NCBI GenBank assembly: GCA_014361195.1 | Contig: JACIWA010000003.1 | Location: forward strand, 1-43,680 | Origin: Thermoplasmatales archaeon | GTDB taxonomy: Archaea > Thermoplasmatota > E2 > UBA202 > JdFR-43 | DNA: 43,680 nt | Direction: 5' to 3' | Shown: one piece after another, positions 41,484-43,680 of the stretch | How positions within the stretch are numbered: the stretch's first letter is position 1 | How the letters are laid out: each line of letters begins with the position of its first letter | Translations under genes and position numbers: made by a program | The notes under the pieces: generated by a model | Seen by the model: the letters and a program-made list of their open reading frames with translations, nothing else | Told to the model about the DNA's origin: nothing | Database searches by the model: none

Positions 41484-43016
41484 ATGCGAAATGCGGTTGG
41501 AAGGGAAATACCTGAGGAAATAGCGGGAAGGAAATTAATTACTTATAATGGTCCTTTTTCTTTTAAGCCAGATAAAAGGCAATATGGAAAACCCTTAAAA
41601 TGCGTTTTCCCAGATGAAAAAAAATTATTGCCATCTATAAGAGATGCTATAAAAAAAGTGGGACTTGAAGATGGAATGACAATTTCTTTTCATCATCACT
41701 TAAGAAATGGAGATGCAGTTGTAAATTTAGTTGTTGATGAAATTGCTAAAATGGGAATAAAAGACATAAAGCTTGCTCCAAGTGCTCTCTTTCCTGTACA
41801 TGAAAAACTAATTGAGCATATAAAAAACGGGGTTATTACTTCAATAGAAGGAAGCTTAAATGGTCCTCTTGGGGAGTATGTTTCCAAGCATGGATTAAAA
41901 GAGCCGGTAGTGCTCAGAAGCCACGGAGGAAGAGCAAGAGCAATAAAAAGCGGGGAGCTACACATAGATGTTGCTTTTCTAGCTGCTTCAATTGCGGATG
42001 AATATGGAAATTGCAATGGAATGCTTGGCAAGTCCGCATTTGGAGCAATGGGATTTGCTTATGCAGATGCCCTCTTTGCGGATAATGTTGTAGTGATTAC
42101 AGATAATTTACAGCCATATCCTGTAATACCAATATCAATTCCACAAATATATGTTGATTATGTAGTGCAAGTTGAAAGCATAGGCGATCCTTCTGGCATC
42201 CAGACGGGAACAATGCAGATAACAAGAAGCCCCGCTCGCCTAACGATAGCAAAAAATGTTGTCAAATTCCTAGCAAAAGCAGGCATTCTAAAAGATGGCT
42301 TCTCGTTCCAAGCGGGAGCGGGGGGAATTAGCCTCGCGGTAACGAAATTTTTGCATGAATATATGAAGGAAAATGGGATAGTGGGAGATTTTGTGATGGG
42401 GGGAATAACCGGGTTTGTTGTTGATATGCTCATGGATGGAACAATTAGAAAAATTTTGGATGCTCAGAGTTTTGATTTAAAGGCGGTTGAGTCAATAGCC
42501 AAAAATGCGGGGCATGTTGAAGTGAGCCATATAATGTTCGGTGACCCTCATACATGTGGATGTGTTGTAAATAGGCAAAATGCTTGCTTTTTAGGTGCAA
42601 CAGAAGTTGATTTGAATTTCAATGTAAATGTAAATACTCACTCTGATGGACTGCTTCTACATGGAATAGGAGGGCACCAGGATGCTGCAGCGGGAAGTGA
42701 TATCACTATGATAACAGTTCCATTGCTAAGAGGAAGGTTGCCTGTAATAAGGAAGGAGGTTACAACTGTTTCAACACCCTGCCAAACTATTGATGTTATT
42801 GTTACTGATAGAGGAATTGCAATAAATCCTGAGAGGGAGGATTTAATTGAAGAGGTAAAGGGAAAAATTGATATTGTTGATATAGGAGAGTTATATAAAA
42901 AGGCGATAAATTTGGTTGGTGAGCCAAAAGAGCCAAAGTTGAGTGATGAAATTGTTGCAATAGTTGAATATAGGGACGGGAGTGTTCTTGATGTTATAAG
43001 GAAGGTGAAAGAATGA
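41484..43016 (+). CDS. citF: Citrate lyase alpha subunit / citrate CoA-transferase family
   Basis: The product is 510 residues from the ATG at 41484 (MRNAVGREIPEEIAG), close to bacterial CitF. Family landmarks are FHHHLRNGD, VLRSHGGRARAI, ADEYGNCNG, GDPSGIQTGTMQITRSP and GAGGISLAV. The C-terminal block ends DLNFNVNVNTHSDG, HGIGGHQDAAAGSD. CitF transfers the acyl group from acetyl-ACP (or acetyl-CoA) to citrate. No citD (ACP) or citE (lyase) gene is in the window. The next gene overlaps by ATGA and encodes an aconitase-family subunit. It may be part of citrate cleavage or act as a stand-alone CoA-transferase on citrate or a citramalate-like acid. Confidence 0.85.
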   Translation: MRNAVGREIPEEIAGRKLITYNGPFSFKPDKRQYGKPLKCVFPDEKKLLPSIRDAIKKVGLEDGMTISFHHHLRNGDAVVNLVVDEIAKMGIKDIKLAPSALFPVHEKLIEHIKNGVITSIEGSLNGPLGEYVSKHGLKEPVVLRSHGGRARAIKSGELHIDVAFLAASIADEYGNCNGMLGKSAFGAMGFAYADALFADNVVVITDNLQPYPVIPISIPQIYVDYVVQVESIGDPSGIQTGTMQITRSPARLTIAKNVVKFLAKAGILKDGFSFQAGAGGISLAVTKFLHEYMKENGIVGDFVMGGITGFVVDMLMDGTIRKILDAQSFDLKAVESIAKNAGHVEVSHIMFGDPHTCGCVVNRQNACFLGATEVDLNFNVNVNTHSDGLLLHGIGGHQDAAAGSDITMITVPLLRGRLPVIRKEVTTVSTPCQTIDVIVTDRGIAINPEREDLIEEVKGKIDIVDIGELYKKAINLVGEPKEPKLSDEIVAIVEYRDGSVLDVIRKVKE

Positions 43017-43680
43017 GCTTATCAGAAAAAATATTGTCTGAGAAATGTGGGGAGAAAGTTGAGGCGGGAGAGATAATTGAGGCAAGAGTTGATAAGGCAA
43101 TGAGTCATGACAATGCAGCACTTGTAATAAAAAGTTTTAAAGAAATTGCAACAGAGCCGTGGGATGCAGATAAGATAGTAATTATACTTGATCATAGGGT
43201 GCCAGCTAACACAATAAAAACAGCGGAAAATCATAAGCGAATAAGGGATTTTGTTAAAAAGCATGGGATAAAAAATTTTTATGATATAAACTATGGAATA
43301 TGCCATCAAGTAATGATTGAAGAAGGACATGTAAAGAAAGGAATGCTTATTGTTGGAACAGACAGCCATACAACAAGCTACGGAGCACTAGGAGCATTTT
43401 CAACTGGAATAGGGGCAACTGAAATGGCATCGGTTTGGGCTACCGGAAAAATATGGTTGAAAGTTCCCGAGACAATAAAGTTTGAGATTACTGGAAATCT
43501 CGGGAAAGGAGTTTTTTCAAAAGATATAATTTTGCATATTATAGGAAAGATGGGTTGCGAGGGGGCAAATTATAAAGCTTGCGAATTCTATGGAATAGTT
43601 GAGGATATGCCACTTGCTGACAAAATAACAATAGCAAATATGTCAATGGAAATGGGAGCAAAAGTTGCTCTTTTTGGAGG
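43013..43680 (+). CDS. Second aconitase-family dehydratase large subunit (3' end outside window)
   Basis: The first 222 codons are present, in frame to the window edge. SHDNAALVIKSFKEI, DHRVPANTIKTAENHKRIRDF, FYDINYGICHQVMIEEG and GTDSHTTSYGALGAFSTGIGATEM are diagnostic of the LeuC/HacA-type large subunit. The ATG overlaps the citF stop (ATGA), so the two are coupled. The cluster cysteines and small subunit are expected beyond the edge. Pairing with CitF suggests citrate or a homologue (methylcitrate, citramalate) as substrate, which is inference. Confidence 0.85.
   Translation, partial: MSLSEKILSEKCGEKVEAGEIIEARVDKAMSHDNAALVIKSFKEIATEPWDADKIVIILDHRVPANTIKTAENHKRIRDFVKKHGIKNFYDINYGICHQVMIEEGHVKKGMLIVGTDSHTTSYGALGAFSTGIGATEMASVWATGKIWLKVPETIKFEITGNLGKGVFSKDIILHIIGKMGCEGANYKACEFYGIVEDMPLADKITIANMSMEMGAKVALFG

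Overview
The window is archaeal chromosome. It carries a class II thermosome, an Sm-like RNA-binding protein, deoxyhypusine synthase, a UPF0058 protein, a tRNA-Leu without an encoded CCA, and A+T-rich TATA boxes about 25 bases before many start codons (leaderless transcripts). Hdr/Mvh redox modules, 2-oxoacid:ferredoxin oxidoreductase and a tungsten-type aldehyde:ferredoxin oxidoreductase point to a strict anaerobe. Together with two secreted caspase-fold peptidases (C11 and C25 types), the set resembles an uncultured sediment euryarchaeon of the Thermoplasmatota type, but no single gene fixes the lineage.

Layout. 1-3819 (minus): a frameshifted, repeat-rich surface protein and a secreted clostripain-type peptidase with a 55-residue repeat stalk full of N-glycosylation sequons. 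3903-6621 (plus): response regulator, UbiA-type prenyltransferase and carotenoid-desaturase-like flavoprotein, tightly coupled. 6626-8709 (minus): unknown protein, tRNA-Leu and a two-HTH regulator whose stop codon lies inside the tRNA gene. 9037-20243 (plus): a 13-gene operon, korDABC-hdrA-mvhDGA-maturation protease-hdrCB-tfrBA, with at most 3 bases between genes. 20257-24576 (minus): TrkH/TrkA potassium uptake, LSm, and a CcrM/HinfI-like restriction-modification pair. 24761-29273: membrane protein with HTH regulator, a secreted unknown, deoxyhypusine synthase, thermosome. 29307-32486 (plus): ferredoxin, aldehyde:ferredoxin oxidoreductase, CrtC/AttH-like protein. 32483-35597 (minus): PfkB kinase, gingipain-type peptidase, UPF0058. 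35698-37766 (plus): membrane protein and an aconitase-family LeuC/LeuD pair. 37760-41403 (minus): a 37-residue microprotein, metallo-beta-lactamase protein, then ZIP transporter, JAMM protease, NAD kinase and IMPase-family phosphatase as one operon. 41484-43680 (plus): citrate lyase alpha subunit and a second aconitase-family large subunit cut by the window edge.

How it fits together. The central operon encodes, in one transcript, an H2-oxidising [NiFe] hydrogenase (MvhADG), the flavin bifurcation protein HdrA with HdrBC, a fumarate-reductase-like flavoprotein with its iron-sulfur partner, and a 2-oxoglutarate-type ferredoxin oxidoreductase. The inference, not shown by sequence alone, is that H2 electrons are split between a fumarate-type acceptor and ferredoxin, and that ferredoxin serves the oxidoreductase, possibly in the reductive (CO2-fixing) direction. 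The citrate lyase alpha subunit and aconitase-family genes further along are compatible with a reductive or partial TCA network. This operon is the strongest candidate in the window for a little-described system.
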